Shown in pieces: positions 44,936 through 56,254 of a stretch of DNA of 64,000 nucleotides. Below the pieces are notes generated by a model, which saw nothing but the letters and a program-made list of their open reading frames with translations, searched no databases and was not told the DNA's origin. This DNA comes from Bombyx mori (taxonomy: Eukaryota; Arthropoda; Insecta; Lepidoptera; Bombycidae): the NCBI RefSeq assembly GCF_030269925.1, contig NC_085111.1, positions 8,176,142-8,240,141 of the forward strand. Direction: 5' to 3'. Numbering within the stretch: position 1 is the stretch's first letter; the number at the start of each line of letters is the position of its first letter. The translations under genes were made by a program, and so were the position numbers.

Positions 44936-45594
44936 TGCTACCAGTGATGACTTACGGCTCCGAGACGTGGTTCACTCTCTCTCTCTCTCTCTCTCTTCAA
45001 TTGGTCCCTCATTGCTGAGGATCGTGACTTCGTCCGATTCCGTCAACCGGCTGTCTCCATCGATCAAGTTCTGTAGCTTGGTGGAGTGCGTCGCTGACAG
45101 GTATTAGCAGTTCCTCTGCTATTTGGTCCGACCATCGTTTGGGATTTCTACCCCTAGGCCTTTCCCTCGATTTTACCGGTCACCACAAGGCTTTTCCAAT
45201 TCACAGGGGATCTTTTTAGGAAGCTTAGTGTCACGCAGCAAACTATAGAGATGGCTATGCTTGGTATTTTTTTACGAGACCGAATCAGGAATGAGGAATT
45301 TCGTAGAAGAACCAAAGCTGCTAACATAGCCCGTAGGATTAGCAAGCTGAAGTGGCAGTGAACAGGCCACATAGCGCGTAGATCGGACGGCCGATGGGGC
45401 AGAAGGATCCTCGAGTGGAGACCACGTACTGGCAAGCGCAGCGTGGGTCGGAGTCCTACCAGATGTACCGATAAATTAGTGTGAATCGCTGAGTTAGGTT
45501 GGTTGCAGGTGGCAATGAACCGGCCGCATTGGACATCAGTTAGAGAGGCCTTTGTTCATCAGTGGACAGTAGAAGGCTAAGATGATGATGATAC
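44936..45594 (+). pseudogene. RTE-like LINE ORF2 C-terminal region, interrupted
   Basis: Left part reads VLPVMTYGSETW. After the insertion at 44976-45204 it continues KLSVTQQTIEMAMLG, RDRIRNEEFRRRTK, ISKLKWQ, TGHIARRSDGRWG, EWRPRTGKRSVGRSP and REAFVHQWTVEG, then a (GAT)n tail at about 45580-45592. At least two stop codons break it besides the insertion. 5'-truncated; the RT core is missing. Confidence 0.82.
44976..45204 (-). mobile_element. Antisense LINE 3' end nested in the RTE-like fragment
   Basis: 229 bp bounded by the 5-bp repeat TTCAC (44971-44975 and 45200-45204, counting one copy with the insert). Removing the insert restores continuity of the host LINE frame. On the minus strand it reads RGRNPKRWSDQIAEELL and ATELDRWRQPVDGIG, then a (GA)n tail (plus strand (CT)11 at about 44975-44996). 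It resembles the C-terminal fragment at 23084-23285, but belongs to a different subfamily. Confidence 0.75.
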
Positions 45595-45631
45595 TTTTAA
45601 TTTTACTTTTAATCAAATATGTATATGTATA

Positions 45632-45990
45632 TGTCGTGGATAACGACTTTAGTTGTCGTGGATAACGACTTTTAGTAATATTAAGACGGTGGTTTTGATT
45701 ATTATTTTAAATGATGAAATGTTGTTTTGATAAATATCACAAAATGAAGGGTAGACTACGTAACGCCACAGTATAAAATGGCGGTACGTGGACAGAGTCG
45801 TGGCATTCCGTGTCTGACAGTCATTCCGTCCGTCTCAGTCAGTGAATCTCTGACAGTCAGTCAGTCAGTCGGTCTGTCGGTATGTGCAACGAAACTGTCG
45901 GTTTACCCTGTCATTGTGAAAGTTGTGTGTGTTGAGTTTCAATAACTATTATTCAAAAGGTTTTATTGACTAAACTGAGTTCAATCGAAT
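45632..45990 (+). repeat. LTR-like sequence, possibly a solo LTR
   Basis: Begins TGTCGTGGATAACGACTTTA, immediately duplicated once (22-bp unit at 45632 and 45654). It includes a TATA-like AGTATAAAATGG near 45770 and a TCAGTC-rich stretch of 45830-45870, and ends without a matching partner LTR in the window. A short frame starting ATGACGGAACC follows. Suggestive only. Confidence 0.3.
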
Positions 45991-46284
45991 ACGAGTGATG
46001 ACGGAACCTACCGCTCAGCCATCCCTGACGTGTGCCGACATATATATTTGAGCGACTTTGCTAATACTGGTCTTAGTAAGAGCATTACTTCGCAGAACTT
46101 ACCACCGTATTTATACTATTCAGAGCTCATTTAATAGCAAGGTTATGCATTCAGAAAATTATAATCTGATTGAATGTAAAAGTGAATCATATTATTTTAC
46201 TCCCATATGCACATAATCATTATTCATGCTATAATTAAATCTGCTGTTACGGTTTAATATGGCCTTTTATTTATAGTGGTTTTA
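45991..46284. other. Unassigned DNA
   Basis: About 46066-46107 has a faint reverse match to the Jockey-like LINE 3' UTR (AAGAGCATTACTTCGCAGA). Confidence 0.35.
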
Positions 46285-46733
46285 TTTTTATACAAGCGGC
46301 CTGCTCCGGCTTCGCTCTGGTCTTTAACAAAAATTTCAACGATATTTTACGTTATTTCATTTAAAAAAATAAAAGAACACTTATTGCGGCATAACTACAA
46401 TAGTCAGACATATGCTGTCATGACACTTTTTGTAAATAATAATGTGTTCTATAAAGTCGTAGTACATTATTTTATTCTATCATCAATAATTTTTGCAGGG
46501 CACGCGATGTAAAGAATATTTTAGGTATTTTTTTTACACCTTGGGTTACATTATTGGAGTTTTAGTAAGGATATCAATTTTTTTTTTAAATATTATAATT
46601 ATAGCCTATGTCACTCCGGAATAGTGTAGTTACCAAACAGTGAAAGAATTATTCAAATCGGTTCGGTAGTTTCGGAGCCTATTCAATACAAACAAACAAA
46701 CAAATCTTTCCTCTTCATAATATTAGTACAGAT
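46285..46733 (-). mobile_element. Non-autonomous Helitron-like element
   Basis: Minus strand starts TCTGTACTAATATTATGAAG, continues with GGCTCCGAAACTACCGAACC and the TGTTTGGTAACTACACTATT block. It ends near 46285 with GCGAAGCCGGAGCAGGCCGC. Lepidopteran Helitron-type ends are similar. Termini are approximate. Confidence 0.55.
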
Positions 46734-47081
46734 TTTCAACTGAATACGATTTTGCAGTGATCAAGTATCCGAGTATCTGGACAGTAGACTTAGCGACGTA
46801 TTGAACTGTACGATTGACCGACTGTGGCGTCTGTCATAAGAAAAGGTCTCAAGCGGATAAATTGGAGGAGGAGGAATACGATTATTATTAATAATTTATA
46901 ATTTTTGTGGTCACAAAGGACTGTGAGCGCTTATATAAGTAGTTTCAAATATGTTTGCGACTCGTGAAGCAAGTATAACTTGATATACTGTATATTATAG
47001 TATAACTTGAAGCAAGTATAAAATTTATACTAGTATCAATATTTATTAGACAATTTAAAAATCAGCATTTACCAAATATGG
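46734..47081. other. Unassigned AT-rich DNA
   Basis: No gene or repeat recognised apart from a small local duplication (AAGCAAGTATAA) at about 46967-47020. Confidence 0.35.
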
Positions 47082-47198
47082 TTTTTTTTTTTGTTGCCTT
47101 TTTAAGCAGACGAGCATATGGCCCACCTGATGGTGAGTGGTTACCGTCACCCATGAACTTCAACAATGCCAGGGACAGAGCCAAGCCGCTGCCTACCA
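47082..47198 (-). mobile_element. LINE 3' end fragment (GTAGGCAG family)
   Basis: T-run, then AAGCAGACGAGCATATGGCC through CAAGCCGCTGCCTACC; slightly more diverged than the 42148 copy. Confidence 0.72.
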
Positions 47199-48203
47199 TT
47201 AAATTTAGCAGAAGGTCATGTCATTCATTATTAGGGATAATATTTTTCCTTATACATTTAGAATGAGTTCTAAAATGAGAAAGTGTTTTTCCTCGTTACG
47301 GTAATTACTTTGTGAGCTATCGTATTTCAATTGAAAAATAAAACATTTCTTTCAATTTCTGAATTACAAACATGTAGGTAGCGATAGAGTAACATAGATA
47401 CAACTATGAACATTGTAAAATTACTTGAGGGCTATGGCCTAAGCAAACCACATTATTATTGTATTTAGGATTATGTATATTAAAAGACGTAAATTAAAAT
47501 TTTTAATTCAAGAATTTTTTTCAGTCAACTTTCCCGCTTAATAATTTACTGTTCGTGGTATACTTTCAGAAATAACAAACAAATCGCGTCCAACTCTCCA
47601 ACTCAAATTATAAAGGACGACCCTGAAGTTAAATTAAGTGTTTACAAAGACCTAAGTTTACGTAATAAGGATTGCTTGACAAGCTATTGAGAGTGTTAAT
47701 CTAATCCATAGCTTTGCTGAAGAGTGATGAAGCACACCCGTATTTGCAGACAGCTAAATAAATTCGCCTCCTGAAGAGTTTACGTGTAAAATTTAATATA
47801 GCAAACACTCGTATATAATAGGAGCCCTACTCAGTGCGATGTTCAAGCATATTTCAAGAGATTTATAAGCGGGGTACCGTTACACCTTCTTTACAATTAA
47901 TTTAGAAATTATGTTGGTAACAAAAATTGTTCAAGCAACGCCGTTGATTAGTGAAATGGTAAAAGAAAAAAAAACAATATAAATCACTAAGAGGTTGTTT
48001 ACATGAAGTGCAGTTTATCTTTATAATCGTTACAGTGGCTGCGAAGGTGCGGACAGTGTCTACGATGTGTCTACACACCATGTACTAATTACAGTGTGAA
48101 CAAAAACATTAGATTAATTAGTTTAGTGGCTTCTGTTTCTTATTTGCCTTCTATTGACGCAACTGTGTCTATGATCAGATTCTAGCAAAGACCAAGGAAT
48201 AAA
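47199..48203. other. Unassigned DNA
   Basis: No gene or repeat recognised. Confidence 0.35.
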
Positions 48204-48470
48204 TTGCTTCACGGCAGAAATAGGCAGAGTGGTGGTACCTACTCGTGCGGACTCACAAGAGGTCCTACCACCATTAATTACGCAAATTATAATTTTGCGG
48301 GTTTGATTTTTTTACATGAATTTGTTCATTCACTGTGGAAGTCAAGCATGAACATTTGTTAAATACGTATTTCATAAGAAAAATTGGTACTTGCCGGCGG
48401 GATTCGAACACCGGTGTATCATTAGATACGAATGCACCGAACGTCTTATCCTTTAGGCTACGACGACTTC
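48204..48470 (-). mobile_element. Bm1 SINE, head half
   Basis: From TTGCTTCACGGCAGAAATAG to GGCTACGACGACTT. The tRNA-like head and B-box region are kept while the tail half is missing. That is unusual for a copy made by 3'-primed reverse transcription, so the tail was probably deleted afterwards. Confidence 0.88.
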
Positions 48471-48726
48471 AAACTCATCGTCATTTCAATATTGTGTTAA
48501 TTACTGCGAAATATATAATAAAATATTTCTGGATATTTACGTCTTTTTGTACCCAGAAGCTATCTTAAGATTGGCAAATGCTAAACAACGTGACAAAGAG
48601 GAAGCCTGTTCGTAAGGTTAATGTTTGCTCGATGCTTAGAATCGAATCCACGACTCTCAGTACAACAGTCAGATGTGTTATCTACTGCGACATAAGTCAG
48701 TCAAAACAGGGCTGTAATAGTCCTAC

Positions 48727-49093
48727 TCTATAAAATCAAATACTTAATTATTGAAATTACCTTAAACATAGACGTAGTCCTGGTTGGCATACACATTACG
48801 ATACGACATAGCTGATAAGTTCAAAAATGGATATTCACGCTTCAAGTCTATAAAATCATATACTTAATTATTGAAATGACCTTAAACATAGACGTAGTCC
48901 TGGTTGACATACACATTACGATACGACATATTCTGATAAGTTCAAAAATGGATATTCACGCTTCAAGTCTATAAAATCATATACTTAATTATTGAAATGA
49001 CCTTAAACATAGACGTAGTCCTGGTTGACATACACATTACGAAACGACATATTCTGATAAGTTCAAAAATGGATATTCACGCTTCAAGTCTAT
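48727..49093. repeat. Minisatellite, three units of about 121 bp
   Basis: Units start at 48727, 48847 and 48968 (each with TCTATAAAATCA) and a fourth breaks off after a few bases at 49089. Units contain TAAACATAGACGTAGTCCTG and AAATGGATATTCACGCTTC. Units 2 and 3 differ at about one base, while unit 1 differs at several. Confidence 0.93.
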
Positions 49094-49352
49094 TAAAAGT
49101 TACGAGTGGGTGCAGGGAAGGCGGGCGGCTCGCGTTGCTTCCTGTCTTGCGACTACAAATAAGTAAGAACAAGTTCACGCTGCTAAATACAGAAAAAAAA
49201 TAGTTTCAATCTGGACTTAATATGAAAACAGTATTGCAATTTTGAGATCAGTATCAGACTCGTGGTGGACGTTTCACCATCGTTTGTTTGCATTTATCTC
49301 CTGTTAGATACTTATCTGTTCCCGACATGCACAATTCTATTGATATTTTTTT
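49094..49352. other. Unassigned DNA
   Basis: No gene or repeat recognised. Confidence 0.35.
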
Positions 49353-49728
49353 ACTGGTGGTAGGACTTTTTGTGTGTGTCCGTACGGATAGGTACCACCA
49401 CTCCACCTATTTCTGCCGTGAAGCAGTAATGCGTTTCGGTTTAAAGGGCGGGGCAATCGTTGTAGCTATACTGAGACCTTAGAAGTTATATCTCAAGGTG
49501 GGTTTATATATATATATATATATTTTTTATTGCCTTTGTAGGCAGACGAGCATACGGCCCACCTGATGGTGAGTGGTTACCATCGCCCATGGACTTCAGC
49601 AATGCCAAGGGCAGAGCCAAGCCGCTGCCTACCGAAATGGCGCATTTACGTTGTAGATGTCTATGGGCTCCAGTAAGCACTTAACGCCAGATGGGCTGTG
49701 AGCTCGTCCACCCATCTAAGCAATAAAA
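49353..49728 (+). mobile_element. Bm1 SINE, truncated at ACTGGTGG, interrupted
   Basis: Starts ACTGGTGGTAGGAC, is split at GGTGGGT (49501) by another element, and resumes at TGGCGCATTTACG (about 49637) to end ATCTAAGCAATAAAAAA. Confidence 0.9.
49502..49637 (-). mobile_element. LINE 3' end (GTAGGCAG family) nested in Bm1
   Basis: A (TA)n/T-run is followed by GCCTTTGTAGGCAGACGAGC through CCAAGCCGCTGCCTACC. It sits exactly inside the Bm1 sequence GGTGGGTGGCGC. No duplication longer than one or two bases is visible. Confidence 0.85.
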
Positions 49729-50771
49729 AATAATCTCCGGCGTTAGTTAATCGAATTTGGAAATTTATTTTTAGTTTGAAAGTGTACACTCTCGAGATAG
49801 TTCCATTGCTAAATTTAATTGTTGTCTGACGAAAATAGGCCGACTGAACTCATGAACTGAGTTCGCGAGCAGCTGATTTCAAAATTAAACCATCGTAGTG
49901 AAGTAATATCAACCTCGTTGTTTATAGAGAACGCATATGGGTTATCGGTGGTCCGTATATATGTTATACCCTGAAGGCTGTTTGCTTAAGAAGTCTTACC
50001 TCAAATTCTTATGAGTCATTCTGGGCTTTCGCAATACTAACATTACTTTATAAAAACCGCTATCATTTGATGGTCATGGAAGCCATGCGTTAATCCACAC
50101 GATTTCGACACGATCGGTAAGATTTGAGGTCATGGAGGTGCTATGGCATTTGCTGCATTCCACAAATATTGTTAAGTAATTTGAAAACATGATATGTGAT
50201 CATGAGATAATACCATAATTCAGTAAAACTTATTATCAGGACACTAAGACGCATTTTGTTTAATATGTTTAATCCTCAGTAATTATAGGATTTGTAATTG
50301 TAGCGAATACTGAGAATCCACACAGTTGGATATCAGAGTCAAGCCTATTTCTGGTTTGATGGGTAGGAAAGTTGAATGAAATTGAAACTCATCTCAAGGG
50401 TAGGGATGGCTCTCTTCGGACTTCACTACCGGCTGATATCAACGGACCCGTGAGTTCCTCTGTGTATCTTCGCCAATAAAAATAATTCGTAATCCATACT
50501 TTTTAGAGCCATTTAAAATTATTACAATATCGAATCGTTCAGTTTATTTTTTGTTGATCGACGGAATGTTTGTTCTAACCTCGCTGATGCCTGCTATCTG
50601 AAACTCCGCAGCAGATGCTGAAAATGGCCATTACATTACTGCACTCATTCAATAAAGTTAATATGTTTGTATCGTATAAATGTTGAATATTAAAAAGCAA
50701 TATAACCTTAAAGACTGTCATTATCATATATCTAAACAGTACAATTTCGTTCTGTCAGATGTAATTAAAAA
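49729..50771. other. Unassigned DNA
   Basis: No gene recognised. The end of 50365-50490 (GGCTCTCTTCGGACTTCAC to CGCCAATAAAAATAA) looks like the 3' end of some retroelement; not identified. Confidence 0.35.
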
Positions 50772-51034
50772 TCTATACTAATATATAAATATTTATATAC
50801 AATGGGTTTTACGGATGTTCCGTTATAACTACTGAACCATGTATCCGATTGACTTTAAACTTGGTATCCATGTAGAAAATACGTGTACTTAATGGATAGG
50901 CTAATATTTATATGAGTGTTGGACTCCCAACACCAGCTGCGGGGGCGTTAATGATGAGAATCTTTGTGGGGGTGAGAAACAATAATGTTAATTTTAAATG
51001 CCCAGCGATGCGAACGGGTACAGCTACTTATTAA
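50772..51034 (+). mobile_element. Non-autonomous Helitron-like element
   Basis: Starts TCTATACTAATATATAAA and ends GCGAACGGGTACAGCTACT. CCCAACACCAGCTGCGGGGG lies in the middle. The TC start and CTA-type end fit a Helitron derivative of about 260 bp. Confidence 0.6.
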
Positions 51035-51384
51035 TAAAGTCCGATTTATGGAGCGACTAATCGACGAGATGGAACTTATAAAGAAATCTGTATATTTGCT
51101 TTAAACATATCACCGTTCAAAACAACGGTTAGGTATTTTTAATGCAGAGTAGAATGCGACTTACGTGGGTTATATTGTATTTATATCTAATTGACTCAAT
51201 CGTCCAGAAAATCAATACCACGATTGGCCTTCTACATATCTGACCTTGAGTAGTAGAGAGCTATAAATCACTGTTAGTCGAAACTGTAATTACATACTAG
51301 TAAACGCAGGCTTGTAATATTACAGCCTCCTTGTTTTTGAGCAGATTTTAATTTTATTTTCGTCATTCACCTATGTTTTTTTCA
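51035..51384. other. Unassigned DNA
   Basis: No gene or repeat recognised. Confidence 0.35.
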
Positions 51385-52134
51385 TTTTATACATATTTAT
51401 ATAAATGTATATAAAAATGAATCCCTATTTTCCTTGGTCAGGACATCACGTGTGAACGGCTGGACCGATATCGCAAAAAATTTTTTTTGTGTTTATAGCC
51501 AGAAGAAGGTTCTTATTATAAAAGAAATTAAGAGAATTGCGCGGAAAATTTGAAAATTTAAGAATAAATTACCATTTTAAATTTTCTAATGTAACCTTAT
51601 GGCATTTGATACAACATTGACAGAATGCGTGCTGCAAATATCGTCAAAGAGGATGATAAAAAAACTGAAAATCGTTTAAAACAAATGCTTCGGTTGGAGT
51701 TCTATTCATAAAATACTTAACAGGATGTAAAAAAAAATTAATTTCACAATTGGACCAATGAACGTTGTGTTGTTGCCAATATTCTAAGGAATTTAAGTTT
51801 AAAAATGAAGCTCCTGGATTGTATTGTGCGAGGGGTTAACTAAAATTGACGTTATTGCTATCGTCACCAAAGTCACTACATTCATTGGTTTTCCGAAATG
51901 GGACAGATTCTAAACATTTTTTGATGCATTTCCACTACCAATACAATAATTGCTTTCAAATGACGTCATTTGGAGCAACAAAAGTTATTCAAGAAAAATT
52001 TATGCCAATTTTCAAGGTATATTGAAAAACAATTAACTTTTACCAACACGCGTCTGATGCAAAATACTCGTACGTTGGCAGGTTTCAATTGATATAATGT
52101 ATCAATTGAAGCGAAGCGAGGGCGGGTCTCTAGT
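51385..52134 (+). mobile_element. Helitron-like element with 3' hairpin
   Basis: The left part has TATATAAATGTATATAAAAA then GTGTGAACGGCTGGACCG. The right end is GGGCGGGTCTCTAGT at 52120-52134. A perfect hairpin, CAATTGATA facing TATCAATTG, lies at about 52087-52109, some 20 bp before CTAGT, as in Helitrons. The interior carries no recognisable helicase. Confidence 0.6.
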
Positions 52135-52219
52135 GAAACAATAAAAATATCTAATCACGTTACGGTCCTTTAATCTGTCGCCATGAATAAAAACACACGG
52201 GCACACCCACTCACCTACA

Positions 52220-52223
<4 letters not shown>

Positions 52224-52292
<69 letters not shown>
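52224..52292. repeat. (CA)n microsatellite, about 34 units
   Basis: An uninterrupted CA run of about 69 bp, flanked by imperfect CA/CCCA. Open frames of Val-Cys or Thr-His across it are artefacts. Confidence 0.97.
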
Positions 52293-52294
<2 letters not shown>

Positions 52295-53439
52295 CACACA
52301 CACATCCACAAACGCAATTCTTTAGTTGTTATCAACGATTAATTTATTTTGTTTTTGAGTATGCCCATATGTTTTGAATGTTCTCCGGTAATTAGTGTGG
52401 GAAGTTCAGAGAGGGTCAAATGTTAATTTACGCTCCAACACACGGAAGCTTAATACGTACCTTGAGTGGTCCCTTCCTGGCTACATTACATTATTTATCA
52501 CACTTTAATATAAAGGTAATGTTTTATTTTTGTGTAAATGATTAATTCATGGGTATGATACTGGCAAACATTACAATGGGTATTTAATTGAATTGTGATA
52601 TCAAATAGTTTTGGAAAAAGTTCCGTAATGTTATGTAATATTTAATTAAGTTATTTATTTTTCATTCTACATTAATAACAATAACATGCGACTTACACAA
52701 GTGACGCGCTTGCTTGTTTTTGAAGTCGGAACGATGCAGACGGAGGTCCATTTGGAACTATAGGTATAGCTAGCAGTACTAGGTGCACATTGAGACAAAT
52801 GACTCAAGTCTCGGTTAGATTCTTATCCCGTTCTTTATTCTGACTCTTTTGACCGATACGCTCACAAAGATAATAAATTGATTAGCTTAAAGAAATATTT
52901 AATTATTATTATTTTTCAACGAGTGATTGAGAAGGACTTTTTGCCAATATAGAATGTTCTAGTCACTACCAAAATGGCGTTTTACGTGGGCTATTTAATT
53001 TTGCCGCGATATAAATTACTTCGGCTTCCATTTCACATCTTGGTAATTTCGTTAGATTATTTGACGGCAAATAACCTTTAAAATTTATATGCGTTTTGAA
53101 CGCCCGAATAATCGTAAAACGCTTATGACAGGTAATAAAAAAATCACGCCGCAACGTTTTTTTTTTTCCAATTTATGTTAACAACTTTGTTTTTATAACT
53201 CAATATCGTTCGAAGCGATAACAGATTTGAGCATCAATTATAACTTTTGCGCAGACTTTGCTTGTACGAAATATTTTAATTTGAGTTTTCACCTCGGTCT
53301 TTTTACGCTGTAATTGCTTGTGTAAGCCAAGGGAAGAAAAGGTGGGTAAGTAATTTAAGCGGTTGGTATTTGGTAATGTTTTTATTCAGTCTACCGTACT
53401 AGGTTTTATTTTTATTCGCTCTGATGCATTTTTTGGAGT
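52293..53439. other. Unassigned AT-rich DNA
   Basis: No gene or repeat recognised. Confidence 0.35.
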
Positions 53440-53670
53440 AGTTGGAGGAAGGAGCGCACGACCCACCTAGTGTTAAGTGATTGCCAGAGCCCATAGATAT
53501 CACAGCTTCGTACAGTGTCGTCGCTTTGAGACATGAGGTCGTAGTCTCAATTGTATTGTGTAACAACTGTCCCATCCATCAAATAAGAAAGAATGGCTTT
53601 TTTTTAGGAGAAACAGGCAGGAAGGTGGTATCTAACCGGGAAAGCGCATGATAAACCTAACCACCAGTAG
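53440..53670 (-). mobile_element. Old degraded Bm1-related SINE
   Basis: GACCCACCTAGTGTTAAGTG, CCAGAGCCCATAGATATC, CATGAGGTCGTAGTCTCAAT and GAAACAGGCAGGAAGGTGGT keep the Bm1 order at low identity. It seems to be an older sister subfamily. Confidence 0.6.
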
Positions 53671-54584
53671 AATTAATATCAATAGAAATAAAGCAAATTT
53701 TACTAAACGTATTTACAGGAGATGGTGTGATTAATAGGATAATTATCTGTTTGAGTTATTACTGGAATTGGTAATCGTTTAATAGAATATTATGGCTGTT
53801 GTAGATTGAAACAGGAGGATTGGAAGAGAAACTTCATCACAATTTTTGATTGTGGATTAAAATACAGTTATTAAAAAAAAGAATTAAGATAGTTCCTCCC
53901 GTAGGCCACAGTAGAAATAAATCTCATATTGATTTCTCACAAAATCGAACACATCGTATTGCTGTTTTCTCTACACAGAATATTGAAAGTTCGTCGACCT
54001 CGATTGTCGCGTTTCATATTCGCATTGAAGCAGATACTTCGTAAATCATCGTTCAAAAATTTGCCAGCTACTGCTGCTGAATGGAGAGCCTCGTTCGGAT
54101 TATTCACGGTCCATTAGTTCGACTGACGCCTTTGTGCGGCGCTCGCGCGACCTATGCCTGTCTTGCTCTCATTGTCATACGAAAACGGCTGACGTGATTG
54201 ACGTAATTACTTCAGTCTGCATATTTACGCTCACGTCATTTACTTCAGTTTTTAAGGGTACATTAGTTTAAGGAACAATTCCAAAGGGTCGGTTCGAATT
54301 CGTCCTGTCACCGTCTAGACGCTATGATTGTATGACAAAAGATTATCAAGCAAGTGAATGAGGCTTTGCGTAACCGTGTCTATATATTATTACGTGTTAC
54401 ATTTACGTGGGTGTTCAATAATAGATTTTGGTAAGACTTTTGTCACATTACAACATAATTCTATTACAATACGTATCTAAGCAGTGGTCGAATGATTTAA
54501 TTACTTACAAGTATACTTACTTCAAGTGTGCTGACCGTGCATCGCAAGGCCGATAGACGCGGGCACCCTCTGAATGCGGGCAGC
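53671..54584. other. Unassigned DNA
   Basis: No gene recognised. A GC-richer stretch at 54118-54240 contains repeated ACGTCA/GACGTG-type words and may be regulatory; nothing further can be said. Confidence 0.3.
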
Positions 54585-54672
54585 GGGGCATCACGACATC
54601 AATATTTGTGGCGAACCTTGGAGGAGGCCTGTTTCTAGCATTGGGCGCCTATAGGCTGTTGTTGCTATGAGA
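54585..54672 (+). pseudogene. Short RTE-like LINE C-terminal remnant
   Basis: Reads WRTLEEACF, stop, HWAPIG in one frame, matching the WRxLxEAxxxxW pattern at the end of RTE-type ORF2. Very short and degraded. Confidence 0.5.
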
Positions 54673-55759
54673 TGTTTGTGCTAGTCCTCGCAAAAAGCGA
54701 AGATAGCCATAGTTCTTCTTTTGCGAAGAGATGCAGATGCATTTGTACAAGTAGGTAGTAAACGTAGTCTATGAAACTATGGAATCGAAAATTTTATACG
54801 GGGTCGACCTTATTTTGTCATAAAATTGTTAATGTGATTGACGCTATTGCTGTGGTCAGTCGTCTGGTTCACATTCATAACAAAAACTTTTCGTTAAAAA
54901 TTGCATATCGTCGCTGTCAAACCAAAATCTGTTATGAGCAAAAACTCTATTTTGAATTAACGAGTAAAAACATTTTCGTATAAAATTTTATATGAAGGTG
55001 AATTTTTAAGAACTATATCAAATGAAAGCTATAGATAAATATTAAAGCTATAGATACATAACAGTTTTTTTTATACGGTAGCTAGGGCTGAACTATATGA
55101 AAAGGTCAAAAAGTAAAAATCTCAAAAGTGCACATAGCAGATTTTGGTTTGACAACGACGATATATCAGTTTGTTTAAATAAAATTAGCTTTCAAATAAA
55201 CCTAGATCGATGACTTTGATAATCTCTGATGGATAATAGACAAGGCATAATAGGCTTGATATATTCGACTGTCTTTCTTCAAATACTGGATACAATAGCA
55301 TATAAAAAGCATTTGTTATCATAAGGTTAATCTAAAGAAATATAAACGAATGCACTCCTTTATAAGCTCCACGTATCAGCGTCTCTTATTAACGGATGAC
55401 TGGAACTGCCAAAGTTCCCGCCTCATATCAGTTCTCATTCTGACTAAAAGCAAAAGTTTGTGAGCTAATGTAAATGTTAGTACAGGCAACTCTCACCTCT
55501 GTGCATTGAATTGATAATACCGCGTTCTGTACAAACGATCGACGATTGCACGAGCCTCTAACATTGTATTCGGTTAAGGCTTTATTTAAATTTGCACATT
55601 TCGCTAGTTTCGACAACTTCGCTTCTGTGTAAATTGATTTTTGAGTCACTATTCACTTCCAAATTATGGTTGACATTACAGATCCTTGTATTTTGGAGCT
55701 TCCCTGCTTTGACGGGTAAAATGGTTCATGTATTAATAGTCATACGCAAAGAGAGGTTT
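54673..55759. other. Unassigned DNA
   Basis: No gene or repeat recognised. Confidence 0.35.
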
Positions 55760-56002
55760 ACTGGTGGTAGGACCTGTTGTGAGTCCGCGCGGGTAGGTAC
55801 CACCGCCCTGCCTATTTCTGCCGTGAAGCAGTAATGCGTTTCGGTTTGAAGGGTGGGGCAGCCGTTGTAACTATACTGAGACCTTACAACTTATATCTCA
55901 AGGTGGGTGGCGCATTTACGTTGTAGATGTCTATGGGCTCCAGTAACCACTTAACACCAGGTGGGCTGTGAGCTCGTCCACCCATCTAAGCAATAAAAAA
56001 AA
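55760..56002 (+). mobile_element. Bm1 SINE, truncated at ACTGGTGG
   Basis: ACTGGTGGTAGGACCTGTTG to ATCTAAGCAATAAAAAA with hardly any changes. Same internal start as three other copies. Confidence 0.92.
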
Positions 56003-56016
56003 AGGTGAACGTTTTC

Positions 56017-56205
56017 TAGCCCATAGACAGCCCACTCATTTTCTTGCTGAATCTTCTCTCTGGGTAGCGATTCCGATGCGGCGGTAGATTCTGCGAACCA
56101 CTGCTCTTGCTATGGCTAGTATTAGCAAATTCTCTCAGGCTGAGCTCACCTAATTTTCCGGGCGTAACTGGAATAGCTTCTTAGATGAATAGGTAGGGAA
56201 TAAAG
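56017..56205 (+). mobile_element. Degraded Jockey-like LINE 3' UTR
   Basis: CAGCCCACTCATTTTCTTGC, GGCGGTAGATTCTGCGAACC, CTGAGCTCACCTAATT and AATAGGTAGGGAATAAAG follow the 3' UTR order of the 5556-7829 copy. The stem-loop is no longer fully paired. Confidence 0.75.
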
Positions 56206-56254
56206 AACGTTTTTCATGATATCATTATAAAACGATCTATGATTACAATAAACG

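Noticed and set aside
48727..49093. CRISPR-like repeat array
   Set aside because: Units are contiguous with no spacers and the genome is eukaryotic; it is a minisatellite.
52102..52377. Open frames of repeating Val-Cys or Thr-His
   Set aside because: They are translations of the CA microsatellite at 52224-52292, with no gene context.
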